A DNA stretch of 64,000 nucleotides, from assembly GCA_024291935.2 (NCBI GenBank), contig CM044315.1, positions 58,750,385 to 58,814,384 of the forward strand, in the 5' to 3' direction. Position 1 is the stretch's first letter, and each line of letters starts with the position of its first letter. Under the pieces are notes generated by a model. That model saw only the letters and a list, made by a program, of their open reading frames with translations. It had not been told where the DNA came from and searched no databases. Source of the stretch: Okapia johnstoni (Eukaryota; Chordata; Mammalia; Artiodactyla; Giraffidae). A program made the position numbers and the translations under genes. Positions 36,068-47,473 of this stretch are shown here, one piece after another.

Positions 36068-36772
36068 GCTCCTTGGAAGAAAAGCTGTGACCAACCTAGA
36101 CAGCATATTAAAAAACAGAGACATTACTTTGCCAACGAAGTTCCTTCTAGTCAAAGCTATGTTTTTTCCAGTAGTCATGTATGGCTGTGAGAGCTGGGCC
36201 TTAAAGAAGATTGCTGCTGCTGCTGCTGCTGCTGCTGTTGCTGCTAAGTCGCTTCAGTCGTGTCTGACTCTGTGCGACCCCATAGAGGGCAGCCTACCAA
36301 GAGCCTCTGGCCCTGGGATTCTCCAGGCAAGAACACTGGAGTGGGTTGCCATTTCCTTCTCCAATGCATGCAAATGAAAAGTGAAAGTGACAAAGAATTG
36401 ATGCTTTGGAACTGTGGAGTTGCAGAAGACTCTTGAGAGTCCCTTGGACTGCAAGGAAATTAAACCAGTCAATTCTAAGGGCAATCAATCCTGAATATTC
36501 ATTGGAAGAACTGATGGTGAAGCCGAAACTCCAATACTTTGGCTACCTGATGCGAAGAGCTGACTCATTAGAAAAAGACCCTGATGCTGAGAAAGATTGA
36601 AGGCGGGAGGAGAAGGGGATGACAGAAGATGAGACGGTTGGATGGCATCACTGACTCAATGGACATGAGTTTGAGCAAGCTCCGCGAGATGGTGAAGGAC
36701 AGGGAAGCCTGGCATGCTATAGTCCATGAGGTCACAAAGAGTCAGACACAACTGAGCGACTGAACAACAACA
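36068..36772 (+). mobile_element. BovB (RTE) LINE fragment with 11-bp TSD, split by a SINE
   Basis: Forward 5'-truncated BovB flanked by ATATCTTTCTT at 36057-36067 and 36773-36783. The coding remnant reads LLGRKAVTNLDSILKNRD and VVMYGCESWALKK, then continues after the SINE with TARKLNQSILRAINPEYS and LKPKLQYFG-like residues, and ends in GAGCGACTGAACAACAAC. It is not functional: no reverse-transcriptase core or endonuclease. Confidence 0.95.
36212..36391 (-). repeat. Bov-A2-type SINE nested in BovB
   Basis: Reverse unit starting with a (TGC)n/(GCT)n run, then AAGTCGCTTCAGTCGTGTCT to AATGAAAAGTGAAAGTGAC. About a dozen BovB bases expected at the junction are missing, so the insertion came with a small deletion, or one happened before it. 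Confidence 0.93.
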
Positions 36773-37640
36773 ATATCTTTCTTACCTCTCCTTAATATTT
36801 TGAGCATAAGGAATATAGTTTCAACTGTATTTCTATCTCCTAACTGTAACATTTCTGCTAGTTTTGTTTGATTGATCTTTATCCTCATTATGTGTTATAT
36901 TCTTTTTTCCATGTCTGGTAAATTTTTATTAGATGCCACACATTTTGAATTTTACCTTGTTTGGTGCTGGATAATTTGTATTCCTGTTAACATTCTTGAG
37001 TTTTATTCTGTGATGCCATTAATTTATTTGTGATTCTATGGTCTTCTAAGATTTATTAAATGAAACTATAATAGTGCTTTATTTGAGGCTAATTATTCCT
37101 TACCAGAGACAGTTCTTCCTGAGTACTCTAACCAATGCCCCATGAATCATGGACTTTTTCAATCTAGTGAATAGGTACAGGCATTCTTTCCAACTCTGTG
37201 AACACAGCGGACTGTTATCTCTTTTCCATTCCAATAAATCTTACCTTTGACTTGGGTTGTTTTGTCACAGGTATGCGGTGATCAGTACTCTGTCATATAC
37301 TTGAGAAGGGCTTTCTGTAGACCTCTGAAGTTCTTTCTCTATGAAGTCCCCTCTTTTCTGGTGCTCCATCCTAAGAACTCTAGCCATCTTGTTCTCCTCT
37401 GACTCTCAGTTCTATCTCTTCAACTCGGGGAATCAGCTGGGCTTTGCTTGGGTTGCATATCTTGGAAATTCTTTCAAGGGAAACTATTGGGCTAACTTCA
37501 TTTGTTTCCTGTTTTTCAGAGATCACTCCCCTTCATTAAATAATTTCCAGAGTTTTGAAAATCATTGTATCATAATTTGTCAGTTGTTTTTTCTTTTGGT
37601 TGTTTCAGACAAGATGGTAAGCCCACTTAATTTACATTAA

Positions 37641-39230
37641 CTGGGCTTGGAAGTCTAAGACTGCTTTTTCAAATTTCATATGTTCCAGTTCCTGCAAAAG
37701 CTGGATTCAGAATCTGTGTTTTTCAAAAGCAAGATATTCTGATGGATACTCTTCATTGTATGCCAGAGGACTAGATCTTTGATATTCAAAGTGCTATCCA
37801 GTAGTGCTATCAAGCATCATCTGAGAGCTTGCTAAAAAATACAGAATCTCATGCCTTACCCAAGATCTACTGATTCAGAATCTGTGTTTTAATAAGATTA
37901 CCAACTGATAAGTATGCACATTCAAGTTTCAGAAATACCAGCTTGGCTAATTTCAAAGTTGACTTCTAACTGAAGTTCTTTGTACTGTCAAAATGGGTAA
38001 GATGGTTTCTAAGAGAGCAAAGTATGTTGTAGAAAAGTTGTATGGTAAAAAGTACATTAAAGACAGAAGTTTCTAGGGTAGGTTTGTCATATTGACTGCA
38101 AAAGACCTAACAAAGGAAAAAATAAAAAAGCTAACAAAGGACAAAAAGACAAACAAATACTCACATAACTTACACTTTTTTTTTGCAATTATTTGGTTAA
38201 TGTTTCTCTATACGGGTTATGCATTTCTTTGGTTTTTAACCAACGTACCCTAGGAGCCTGGATAGTACTTGGCACATGTCAGGCACTCAGTAAATAATTT
38301 TTGATTGACTTACTGATCAACAGACTAAAAGGTTAGATGCACTGTCAAGGTGGGTATTTATATGCCTCTAAGATGGATAATTTAGACACAGAGAGCTCAA
38401 AGGGGCAGAATAATTTGACTCAGAGGAGATGGCTCAGACTATCTAAGAAATAATAATATTCAAGAGAATTTCATACAGGAGACTGTCCCAGAAAGTTTAT
38501 TCAATAATTCAATAAACATTCTTTATAATTAAGGAAGTGAGGAAGAGAACTGAAATTCCATGTAATTACAAGCAAGGAGGAAGAACATGCTAAGGAGGAA
38601 ATAGCAGGCAGTTTTGGAGAAAGTGACCATGCCAACTCCAGAGTTACCCTAGCTGAGGACACAGTCCTTAGGGCAGCAGCTTTATGTATAGAAAAAGTGT
38701 AGACTTTTCAGATCATGCACATCTCTGAGTGTCTGCTTCTTGTTGGTTCAGTGAAATGACTTGAGGCACATTCCTAATTTTCTCCAGGCCTCTATCCTTA
38801 AAACTGAGTTGGTGGAGATTATTACAATGGTGACCACAGTAGCGGTGATGTTGTTGGAGCTGGATGGCACATAACTTGTATCTCAAGGAGTCTTTGTAAT
38901 AATCAACTGCAGTGATGGCTATGGATGGATACTATAATGTTATCAAGTGCTATACAAATGGCCATTATTCTTGGATTTTAGAAAGGAAATGAGAAAACCT
39001 AATGTGACTTCACAAAGATGCTCCCTAAAGAGCTCAGTTTGTATACAGGCATAAAGAATGTTAGAAAAAGGAACAGCTTTCCCAGAATGAACACAAAAGT
39101 TTGAGACCACAAGAGAAGAGACAAGAAAGCCACTTGATGAATGTGAATATATGCTTAGCAAGAAAACAATGAGAATAAGCTAGGTAGAAAATAAAGGCAG
39201 TATTCAAAGCTCTGATGAAAATCAAGCCAA
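37641..39230. other. Mostly unique stretch
   Basis: A MER5-like relic lies at about 37760-37960 (CATCATCTGAGAGCTTGC, CTGATTCAGAATCTGTG). The rest shows nothing recognisable. Confidence 0.4.
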
Positions 39231-39234
39231 ATAA

Positions 39235-39235
<1 letters not shown>

Positions 39236-39280
<45 letters not shown>
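39236..39280. repeat. (CA)n microsatellite
   Basis: An uninterrupted run of about 22 CA units, likely highly polymorphic. The minus frame at 39061-39297 includes its (VC)n shadow. Confidence 0.97.
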
Positions 39281-39284
<4 letters not shown>

Positions 39285-40555
39285 TGCACACAGTCAAGGA
39301 AGGACAGGGAGTCTTAGAGCTTGGCAGATAGCTTGGAAATATTATAAATTATGGGAAAACTCCAGCCTAGTAATTCTCACTTTCTTTCTTTTCTGTCTTC
39401 TTGCTTTCTATCTTTGTTTTCTTGTCTTTCTTTGCTATTTTCCTATTTTTTTGTCTTCTCAAAGAGAAAACACGTAATGCTGAAGAAGATAGCAAATGGT
39501 CTTCATGTTGTAAAGGAGAGAAAAACAGTCAAAGAAAGAGAAACTCTCAACATCCAGTCTCCCATCTCAGGCTTGAATTTTCCTTTTTATATCAGTCCCT
39601 TTGCACCAGTCCCAACAAGTAAAAGTCTCCTTGAGCAACCATTGCTAGTATCTTCAACTCACCACATTTGATCATATTATTACATTTTGGACAACAAGAA
39701 CAATTAGAAAATCCAGCTTATCATAATTCTGAGCCCAAACAAGACTTTCTATATCTTCCATTGACCTGGGTCCCACTCTTACTGTAATTAAGAACAAACT
39801 AATTTTCTTTTTACATAAAAAGTACTTACATATTTAAGCACTGCTTCTATTTCCCTTCTCCAAGCAGAGTTATCATTTCTTCAGGCTCAATACTCTGGTC
39901 TTCCTCCAACAAATGGATGGTTGAGTTCCTTTAGTATCCTCTGAAAGTGTATATACTTGGTTAAAAGAACTGGCTGGTGTGGAAGAACAATGTTCTTTTG
40001 CTGAAAGAAAATCAAAGTTACCAGAAAAAAGAAAATCTTTTAACTCTCCTTCACTGAACTCACAAATGCACTTATAGCTGTCCTCTTCTTTTCTGGTGTT
40101 CTTCTAAGACTGATCTCTTCACTAGTCCTGTGGACCACACCACTCTGCCTTCCTGAGAAGACACCATCAATGATCCCTCCTCCTTCACTCAGTCCCTCTC
40201 AATCTTCTTCACTTCTGAGAGTTCTTGTCTGGTCTCACAGTCTTCATTTTTTTTTTTTTTACTTTCCTCCGTATTCTTTATTCACTGAAAATTGGCTACA
40301 AGGCTATAACTTCACTGAAAATAATCTAAGTTCACCAGTAGTACCCCCAATTCTAAATAAAATAAATATTTTTCTTTGCTTCTTTGCTTATCCTGCTTAT
40401 TGTCTTAGCAGAATTCAATATTGTGGACCACTTCCTTATTAAAACTTTCTTTTTCTTTAGCCTTCTTAGACACAAGGTTCCCTTGGTACACTCCCCAGTT
40501 CTTTGATTTCTCTTTCTTATTCGTCTTTACAGGCCTATCCTTTTTATATGCTCTC
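39281..40555. other. Unique, pyrimidine-rich stretch
   Basis: Long C/T-rich tracts occur (39380-39460, 40160-40260 with a T-run). The frames at 39351-39671 and 40170-40442 are low-complexity Phe/Leu/Ser-rich translations of these tracts and are not credible genes. Confidence 0.4.
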
Positions 40556-40810
40556 ATTGAATAACAGAGTTCCTCAAAGATTAGTCCTACCCTCAGCCCT
40601 CTTTTCTCACTATACACTGTTTTCCTAGGACAGCCTGTGGCTTCAGTTACCATATGGATGATTTATGGGTACCTCTTAGCCCAGGCTTTTTGAGTTCCAA
40701 ACTTTCATACTCAACTATCTACTTCACATGCACTTGGATAGCACTAAGACAACCTAACTAAAAATCAACACACCCCAAACTAGATTCATGCCTCCTCAAA
40801 ACTGTTCTTC

Positions 40811-40956
40811 CCTGCGTGCATGTTCAGTCGCTCAGTTGTGTCTAAATCTTTGTGGCCCCTTGGACTGTAGCCCACCAAGCTTCTCTGTCCATGGGATTTC
40901 TCAGGCAAGAATACTGGAGTGGGTTGTCATTTCCTTCTCCAGGGGATCTTCCCTAG
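40811..40956 (-). repeat. Truncated Bov-tA SINE
   Basis: The reverse copy reaches only the CCAGGGGATCTTCCCTA region; the tRNA-like head is missing. It lies inside the L2 fragment. Confidence 0.92.
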
Positions 40957-41238
40957 AGTTCCTTTTTTTCAGAAAACAACTCCGCTACCTTTCTAATAGT
41001 AGAAGCCAAAGACTTGGGATTTTTCCCTTAGTCTTTTCTCCCTCTTTCTTCCTCATATCATCCGTTACCAGCATCTGTAAATGCAAGGCCTAAATTGCTC
41101 CACAGTCAAGCGTTTCTATCCATCTCTGCAGTCTCATTCTAAGCCAAGACATCATCTCATTTTTGTTGGGCTATTGCAGTCACCTGCTAACTTGTCTCCC
41201 ACATTTTCATTGTCCTCTCAGGATTTGTCATCAGATGA

Positions 41239-41293
41239 TCTGTCATCAGTGACCTTTCTGTCATCAGTGATCTTTCTGTCATCAGTGATCTTT
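41239..41293. repeat. 18-bp tandem repeat, three units
   Basis: TGTCATCAGTGA(C/T)CTTTC repeats with starts at 41241, 41259 and 41277. A fourth TGTCATCAG at 41226 is out of register. Confidence 0.9.
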
Positions 41294-41670
41294 CCACAAT
41301 TCAACTTTGAATGTCCTGCCTCTCTACTTAAAATTTTTGATGGTTCTCATTGTGTTTAAGGAAGAGCAAAATCCTTAAAATACCCTGTGAGATCTGGCCT
41401 GTGCCTGCCTCACCAGCCACCATCTCAAATCAAACTGGCCTTCTTTCAGGTCCCCATGGACACTCTGCTCTCTCCTGCTCCAGGGCTTTACCACAAATTG
41501 TTTTTACAATCATGCAAAGCTTCCCATACAAGAAGGCCTAGGTGATTTCTTTTTTATTTAACATGAGTAGGGCTTTTATTTGTTTAAATTTCTCTGTATC
41601 TCCATTGTTTATTACAGCATCTGGCCAACAGTAGGCACTCAAATACTTGTGGGATAAATGAGTATATGGA

Positions 41671-42387
41671 TGAGCTTCATTGATACCTTTTTGTATCTCT
41701 GCTCTTTTCCTGTGTTCTTCCTTCCTCCTGGCAGAAAACCCTTCCTGCCCTTCTTCCCCAAGCTCTTCTGCTAGAGCTTCCAAATGAAGCACAGAGGTGT
41801 TAGAAGAACATTCTTGTTAAGTGGTTTCATGTCTTTAGGTACATGATTTCCCAGGATGTTAAAAGGCCTTACCAATGTGTTTTTGACTCATGTCTGGTGA
41901 TCTTTGAGAAATCAGAGAGAACACAAAATATGTCATGCATCTGGGCATCTGGGGGTGTGTGATGGACAGATATTATCTCAATCATTACAAGGAAAGATAG
42001 AACCCATCAGTACAAATTGCTGAATATGACATCAGTTGTATGAAAATTTCTAGAATAAATTAAGAATTATAGACTAGATTAATATATGATGTGTAGGACA
42101 TTGACAGGAAGGTGACTAGCATGAGTCCCCTACGAATGTCATTCTGTAATAGACACTTCTCCCAGTTAGTTAGGGTTTAGTAGATAGCACCAAGCAGGGA
42201 AATGCTTTGGGAAAAAATATGTCTAAATTTCAGATAAGTGTTTGACCACATTTTTCTGATATGTTTTTAAACATAGATAAATGGTATACAGAGCTGAATT
42301 TATAATTGACTGACCACCTATGAAACACTGACAAACAGATCAGTACTGATCTGGAAGAATGTTTGTAGCTTAACACACCTCCATTTT
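41671..42387. other. Unique non-coding stretch
   Basis: The minus frame at 41538-41792 (Glu/Lys-rich) has no recognised family. Nothing else is seen. Confidence 0.4.
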
Positions 42388-42388
42388 G

Positions 42389-42600
42389 GAGCTTCCCAGG
42401 TGATGGAGAGGTAAAGAATTTGTCTGCCAATGTAGGAGACACAGAAGGCATAGGTTCAAACCCTGGGTCAAGAAGATTCCCCCGAGGAGGAAATGGCAAC
42501 CCACTCCAGTATTCTTGCCTGGAAAATTCCATGGACAGAAGAGCCTGGCAGGCTACAGTCCACGGGATCACAAAAAGGTGGACATGACTGAGCACATATG
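42389..42600 (+). repeat. Bov-tA SINE
   Basis: Forward copy starting GGAGCTTCCCAGGTGATGGA and ending GGACATGACTGAGCACATAT. Confidence 0.93.
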
Positions 42601-42890
42601 TATTTCTGGTTAACAGTTTTTACTAACAATGTAAATTAAAATATAGAATACACGATTATTGAAGGTGTAGATTACAATTGTCAGGACTGGGTGGGCCCAC
42701 AGCTAATAGATGATCAGAATCAGAGTCAAAATTATTTTTAGGTTACAAGTAATTTGGTTTTGGGATTAAAACCTACAACATGCAGATTTCCCCCCCCGCA
42801 TATATGTTGTCTCATTTAAACATCATAATAGGGTATTAGTATTATTAATAATTCTCATTTATGGCATGCCTGAATGTGCCAGACTGTTTG
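42601..42890. other. Short unique A/T-rich stretch
   Basis: No gene or repeat recognised. Confidence 0.35.
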
Positions 42891-42898
42891 CATTAGTT

Positions 42899-43124
42899 GC
42901 TGCTGTTGCTGCTGCTGCTAAGTCGCTTCAGTCGTGTCCGACTCCGTGCGACCCCATAGACGGCAGCCCACCAAGCTCCGCCGTCCCTGGGATTCTCCAG
43001 GCAAGAAGAGTGGAGTGGGTTGCCATTTCCTTCTCCAGTGCATGAAAGGGAAAAGTGAAAGTGAAGTCGCTCAGTCGTGTCCGACTCTTAGCGACCCCAT
43101 GGACTGCAGCCTACCAGGCTCCTC
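42899..43124 (-). repeat. Bov-A2-type SINE with (GCT)n and 8-bp TSD
   Basis: Reverse copy with a GCTGCTGTTGCTGCTG tail at the left and two SINE core units in series (GTCGCTTCAGTCGTGTCC and GTCGCTCAGTCGTGTCC). It is flanked by CATTAGTT at 42891-42898 and 43125-43132. Confidence 0.94.
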
Positions 43125-43132
43125 CATTAGTT

Positions 43133-45547
43133 ATGTCTTTCTAAATCATCCTTTGGTATGGCTATCACGCCCCCGTTTTACAGAAAAGGAAATTGAAGAT
43201 CAAACAAGTTAAGTACCTTCTCTGAGTTCTCAAACACAGTACTAGGGCTGGGATTGACACACAGGTCAGTCTGACACCCAAACAGAAAACGCTTTTTCCT
43301 TTAATTCATTGATTTTTCAGATAAAATGTTATCATTTAAGTGTAAATGATGCACCAAGTTGAAGAAACTCAATCTGACAAGCACAGAAAGTAGGAGCCAC
43401 GGTTTCATTCACCGTGGTTCCTGTGAAAAGGTGTGAGGGGCTTGTTTGCCTGTAAGCATCTTGTGAATCACCAGGGTGAGTCACTGACTTCTCCCTAAAT
43501 GAATACGATCTGGGCTCTGGACCTGTGCCCAGAACAAAGAAGGGCAAGAGTCACCGTGTGCTCCACTGAGGCTGGAATATAGTGTTTCTGGACACCCATC
43601 CTCAGGAAACACGGTGGATGTGTGCGAACTCAGGATGATCAGACCCGAATGATGAATTTAAGTCATAAGGAATGTGTTTGAAGGAACTACAATATAGAAA
43701 CCATGCTACCTCCAGCTACATACAGTTAATATGTGTTAATGTATACTACAGAACAGACACTGTCCTGAGTATTTTACAGCCCTATTCATTTAAGCGTCAC
43801 AGCTATCTTCAACACAGGTTCTGTTGTTATTGTTTCTATTTTACAGGTAAGGAAACTGAGGCACAGAGAGGTTGCATAACCTTTCCCAAGATCACTTAGT
43901 AACAGATGCTGAAAGTTTGCTTCCTATTTTCAACTGGAACAAGAAATTAGAAGAGAAATTACATACATTATTTGGCTACAGAAGGAAAAAGTAAGCCAGA
44001 GTGAGCGCTCTAGAAGTGTACAATTTGATTCCATCTCAAAAACCTAACAGTTCATGTCATCTCAGAAGAATCTTGCTAAGTTCTCTGCAAGCTTGCAGTC
44101 AGCATTGGAAGAATGTGGGCCAGTGTGATTTCTACATTTCTTTCCATTTCAATGAGTCTATCAGTGTCTGCATAATCCCCTATTAGTAAGTTGGAGTGAG
44201 AGCATTTATCTTTCTGGAGTCGTAAATTATGTTTGGATGGAATCGTAAGTTATATTTGGAAAAATCTAGGTTAACCCAATCTTGATTTATTGAACCTTTA
44301 TCAAAAATTACTGCTGTATTATGTTTTCAAAGAGAGAAGATGATTTTTAATCCTTCCATCCATGAGAACACACATCCAGACAATAAAGATTTGTTGAGCA
44401 CCCACTGTGTGTAATGCTATATCGATTCCATTTTTGACTGCCTATTGTGTCTTCCTTTTAATTAGAAAATTTAGGCTTGGAAAATTTAAATGATTTGCCC
44501 AAATTCCCACAGCTAAGAAAGGTCATAACAAGGCTTGGAACACAGTTTTGTCAAATTTTGCTTTCCCCGGGGTACTTTACTCCTTCCCTAAGATCCACAG
44601 ATGTATTTCTGAAATAATTTCAATAACAAAGTTTTCTACCTTATCACAGGACACTCCTTTCACTGGGAATGAAAGGAGTGATTGTTGGGAAAGGAGAAAA
44701 GATGAAGCAAACAAACAAAAAAAACATTTTCCTATCTTGAGGGACTCAGTGCTGAGTAGGGAGCCAGATCTGAAAATAGAGCATCACACACTAGTGGGAG
44801 AGACTCAGAGTCAACTTGCCCTCTGGGCACATTCATCTCATCTTCCGGTTAACTGGGGTTTTACTGTCCTCAGCATCAAATTTATTCAAAAATTGTTTGA
44901 ACATCAACTCTGTGCCTGACACAGTGCAATGCACTGTGGAAAAGGAGGGCAAGACACCAAACACTGTCTCTGCCCTCATAGAGGTTCCAGCTGCCTGATC
45001 TCACGTGTTCTGACCTGGCTCTTCTTGGGATTTTCACGTGGGAAACTAGAGAAACTGTGGAGTCATGTCTTACTTGTATGTTTGATTACAAGTCAATGAG
45101 AAAGACCAAATAAATACATACATGATTACTGTTGATAATAACTATATCTGACATGACATGCTGTAATTCAAAGCATCCAGAATGGCCAAGGTGATTTTTT
45201 TTTAATCCCCTGATATTATAACAAATTATTTAAAAATCTTTTCTTTTTTCCTAAGCACTAGACAATAGGCTTGATTTGAGGGCCCATGCTGTACAATAAA
45301 ATCCTATCTTGGGGTATTAAATGTAGCACTCAACAAACACAAAGCAGGATCTGAGACTGAGTGAAGGGGCAGCATTTATATGTGTCTCTGCTTACTCTCA
45401 CCGAGGGCCTGCTCTCAGGACTCTGAACTACAGAGAGATGTCAGAGCTGCTTGGGGCAAAGCAAGAGACCTGAAGAACATTCACACAAGCAATGAATTTT
45501 TCTATCAAAGACACAAAGAAGAATCTGATGAACTTGTAGAGATAAGG
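43133..45547. other. Mostly unique stretch with MIR pieces
   Basis: Reversed MIR pieces lie at about 43140-43290 (CCCCGTTTTACAGAAAAGG) and 43775-43905 (TATTTTACAGGTAAGGAAAC, CTGAGGCACAGAGAGG). The 123-codon frame at 44548-44919 shows no domain; I leave it as non-coding. Confidence 0.45.
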
Positions 45548-45548
45548 T

Positions 45549-45762
45549 GGGCTTCCCAGGTGGCTCAATGGTAAAGAATCTGCCTGCAAATGCAGGCAAT
45601 CTGGGTTTGATCCCTGGTTAGGAAGATCCCCTAGAGGAGGAAATGGCAACCACTCCAGTTTTCTTGCCTGGAGAATCCCATGGACAGAGGAGCCTGGCGG
45701 GCTACAGTCCATGGGTTTGCAAAGAGTTGCACACAACTGAGTGACTGAGCACTCATGCACAG
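45549..45762 (+). repeat. Bov-tA/ART2A-type SINE
   Basis: Forward copy GTGGGCTTCCCAGGTGGCTC to CACAACTGAGTGACTGAGC. Confidence 0.94.
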
Positions 45763-46529
45763 GGATCAGGTAAAATCTAAAGGGGAAAAAGAAAGAGATC
45801 TGGTAAAAATCACTACCCAGGGGTCTGAAGTCCCAACTACCGAGCAAAGCCAGAGGGCAAAACTCAGCATCCATGCAAATCTGATCAAGCGTGTGGGGCA
45901 GGGTTGGGCTATGAGGTGGGGAGCCTCCGGTGCTACAAGGAGACTCTTGAGCTTTATTTTCTCTTCATGCACCTCTCAGAAAGGCTATGACTAAGCCCTC
46001 CCACTTTTACTCGAGGAAATAACAAGAGGCAGAAAGGTTCTTATATCTGAATTTCTCTTGGGAGACCAATGTATGTATTTTTGCAAAATATCTTTTTTTA
46101 ATAAAATATCAATCGGAAGCTCTTTGGTTTGGGTGGTGAGATTCCCCCAAATCAAGCTCCACCCATAAAATATGAATGCTGACCATGAGGCAGAAGCCAG
46201 GGAAAAGAACTGGTTTTGCTCTTGAGAGGGCGGTTCAGAGTTGGAAGAGAGAGTGAAAAGGAGAAAGAGGAAATCAGGCAGCTCTGTGGCAGGAGAAAGC
46301 AGTGTGCTATTGGAACTGACCTCCCGGACACCCTGTAGTTTCTAGAAAATTCTATGAAATCACAAAATACTGTGTGTGGTCAGCTTCCTTGAAGAAGCTA
46401 TGCAAGAGGTCACATTGTGGGTGAAGGATGATGTGGGGTAAAACAGAGTTATCCCAGATGGACACAAGGCCAAGTGGACTGGGAGCCTCCTCACTGACAG
46501 GGCACTCAGCATTGAGGATTCTCAGGAGC
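45763..46529. other. Unique non-coding stretch
   Basis: No gene or named repeat. There is a purine-rich patch at 46240-46280. Confidence 0.4.
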
Positions 46530-46776
46530 CCTGCCCTGAACTTCAAATGCGTACACCTGACTGCCTCCTCAACATCTCCACTTGGGTGAGCAAAAAGCAC
46601 CTCAAATGTCAAGAGTCCTTCACCTAAATCTCTTCCTCCCCAGAGGCTCCCTATCACAGGAAATATTCCCACCATTCAGTGGATTGCTCAGGCTATGGGA
46701 TCTTTTTCACTTCTCTGTGGTTTCGTTTTCAAATCCAAAAGCAAGTACTGATGGCTCTGCTTTGAAAACCTACCCC

Positions 46777-46949
46777 CAGGAAATCTCCTGGTTGTCAAAT
46801 GGTTAGGACTCTGTGCTTCCACTGCAAGGAGCAGAGGTTTGATCCCGGGTCAGTCAGGGAACTAACATCCCACATGCCATGCAGCACGGCAAAAAATAAA
46901 ATAATAAATAACACTAATACCAGGCTGCGGATCATTAAAAAAAAAAAAA
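46777..46949 (+). repeat. CHR-type SINE with A-rich tail
   Basis: Forward copy: TCTCCTGGTTGTCAAATGGT, GACTCTGTGCTTCCACTGCA, GGTTTGATCCCGGGTCAGTC, then an A-rich tail ending in A16 at 46936-46951. Confidence 0.88.
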
Positions 46950-47139
46950 AAATCTACCCCAAATCTTCCAACTCAACACCTCTACCACTACTGATCTTGT
47001 TAAGTTTCCTGTCACTTCAGAAGACACTTTCAGGAGCCTCCTAGAAATCTACCCCAAATCTTCCAACTCAACACCTCTACCACTACTGATCTTGTTAAGT
47101 TTCCTGTCACTTCAGAAGACACTTTCAGGAGCCTCCTAG
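46950..47139. repeat. Perfect 95-bp tandem duplication
   Basis: Unit one 46950-47044 and unit two 47045-47139 both start AAATCTACCCCAAATC and end CAGGAGCCTCCTAG. I find no difference between them. The unit is L2-derived sequence just after the SINE poly(A). Confidence 0.97.
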
Positions 47140-47473
47140 CTGGTCTGCCTGATTCTGCGTGTGTCTCAATATCGTTTATTCTTTGCACAGGATGAATTTT
47201 TAGAAACGTAGGTCCAGTCATCTCACTTCCCTGCTTAAAATGGTCCAGCGACTTACTCAAATCTTTATAATAGTCCGAGAGCTCTCTGCGCCCTGGCTAC
47301 CAACTTTGATTTCTATTCCTCTGCCTTCCCTGGCCTTCTTGCTGCTCTTTGAGGTTGACTGGCACACTGTATTTTCAGGGCCTTTGTATTTGCTGTACCC
47401 CAATCCAGACCATTAATAATGGGAGAAGCTGGGATTCCAAACCAGGTAGTTGAATTCCAAAGACACTGCTCTT

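Larger units (their letters stand above)
35368..37640. repeat. Old L1M-type fragment, interrupted
   Basis: A/T-rich sequence with phrases typical of old mammalian L1 (TCACTTGGTATAGAATTCTT, TTTGATTATTATGTGCTTTG, TTCATCACTATATCTTGAAG-like). It is interrupted by a BovB with a nested SINE (36068-36772) and resumes at 36784. I am unsure of orientation and of the right-hand end. Confidence 0.5.
40556..41670 (+). repeat. Old L2 LINE 3' region, interrupted by a Bov-tA
   Basis: L2-like phrases in order: TACCATATGGATGATTTATG, CAACTATCTACTTCACATG, then after the SINE AAGACATCATCTCATTTTTG, GAGATCTGGCCTGTGCCTGC, and an end like CAACAGTAGGCACTCAAATA at 41625. Confidence 0.6.
46530..47455 (+). repeat. Old L2 LINE, left part (interrupted)
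   Basis: L2 phrases: CTGCCTCCTCAACATCTCCA, CTCCTAGCTGGTCTGCCTGA, TCATCTCACTTCCCTGCTTA and TTTTCAGGGCCTTTGTATTT. It is broken by the CHR SINE at 46777-46949, carries the 95-bp duplication, and continues beyond the L1 insertion at 49950. Confidence 0.65.

Noticed and set aside
37981..38160. Lys-rich segment that looked like a processed ribosomal-protein pseudogene
   Set aside because: No continuous similarity in any frame, and no poly(A) plus TSD structure.
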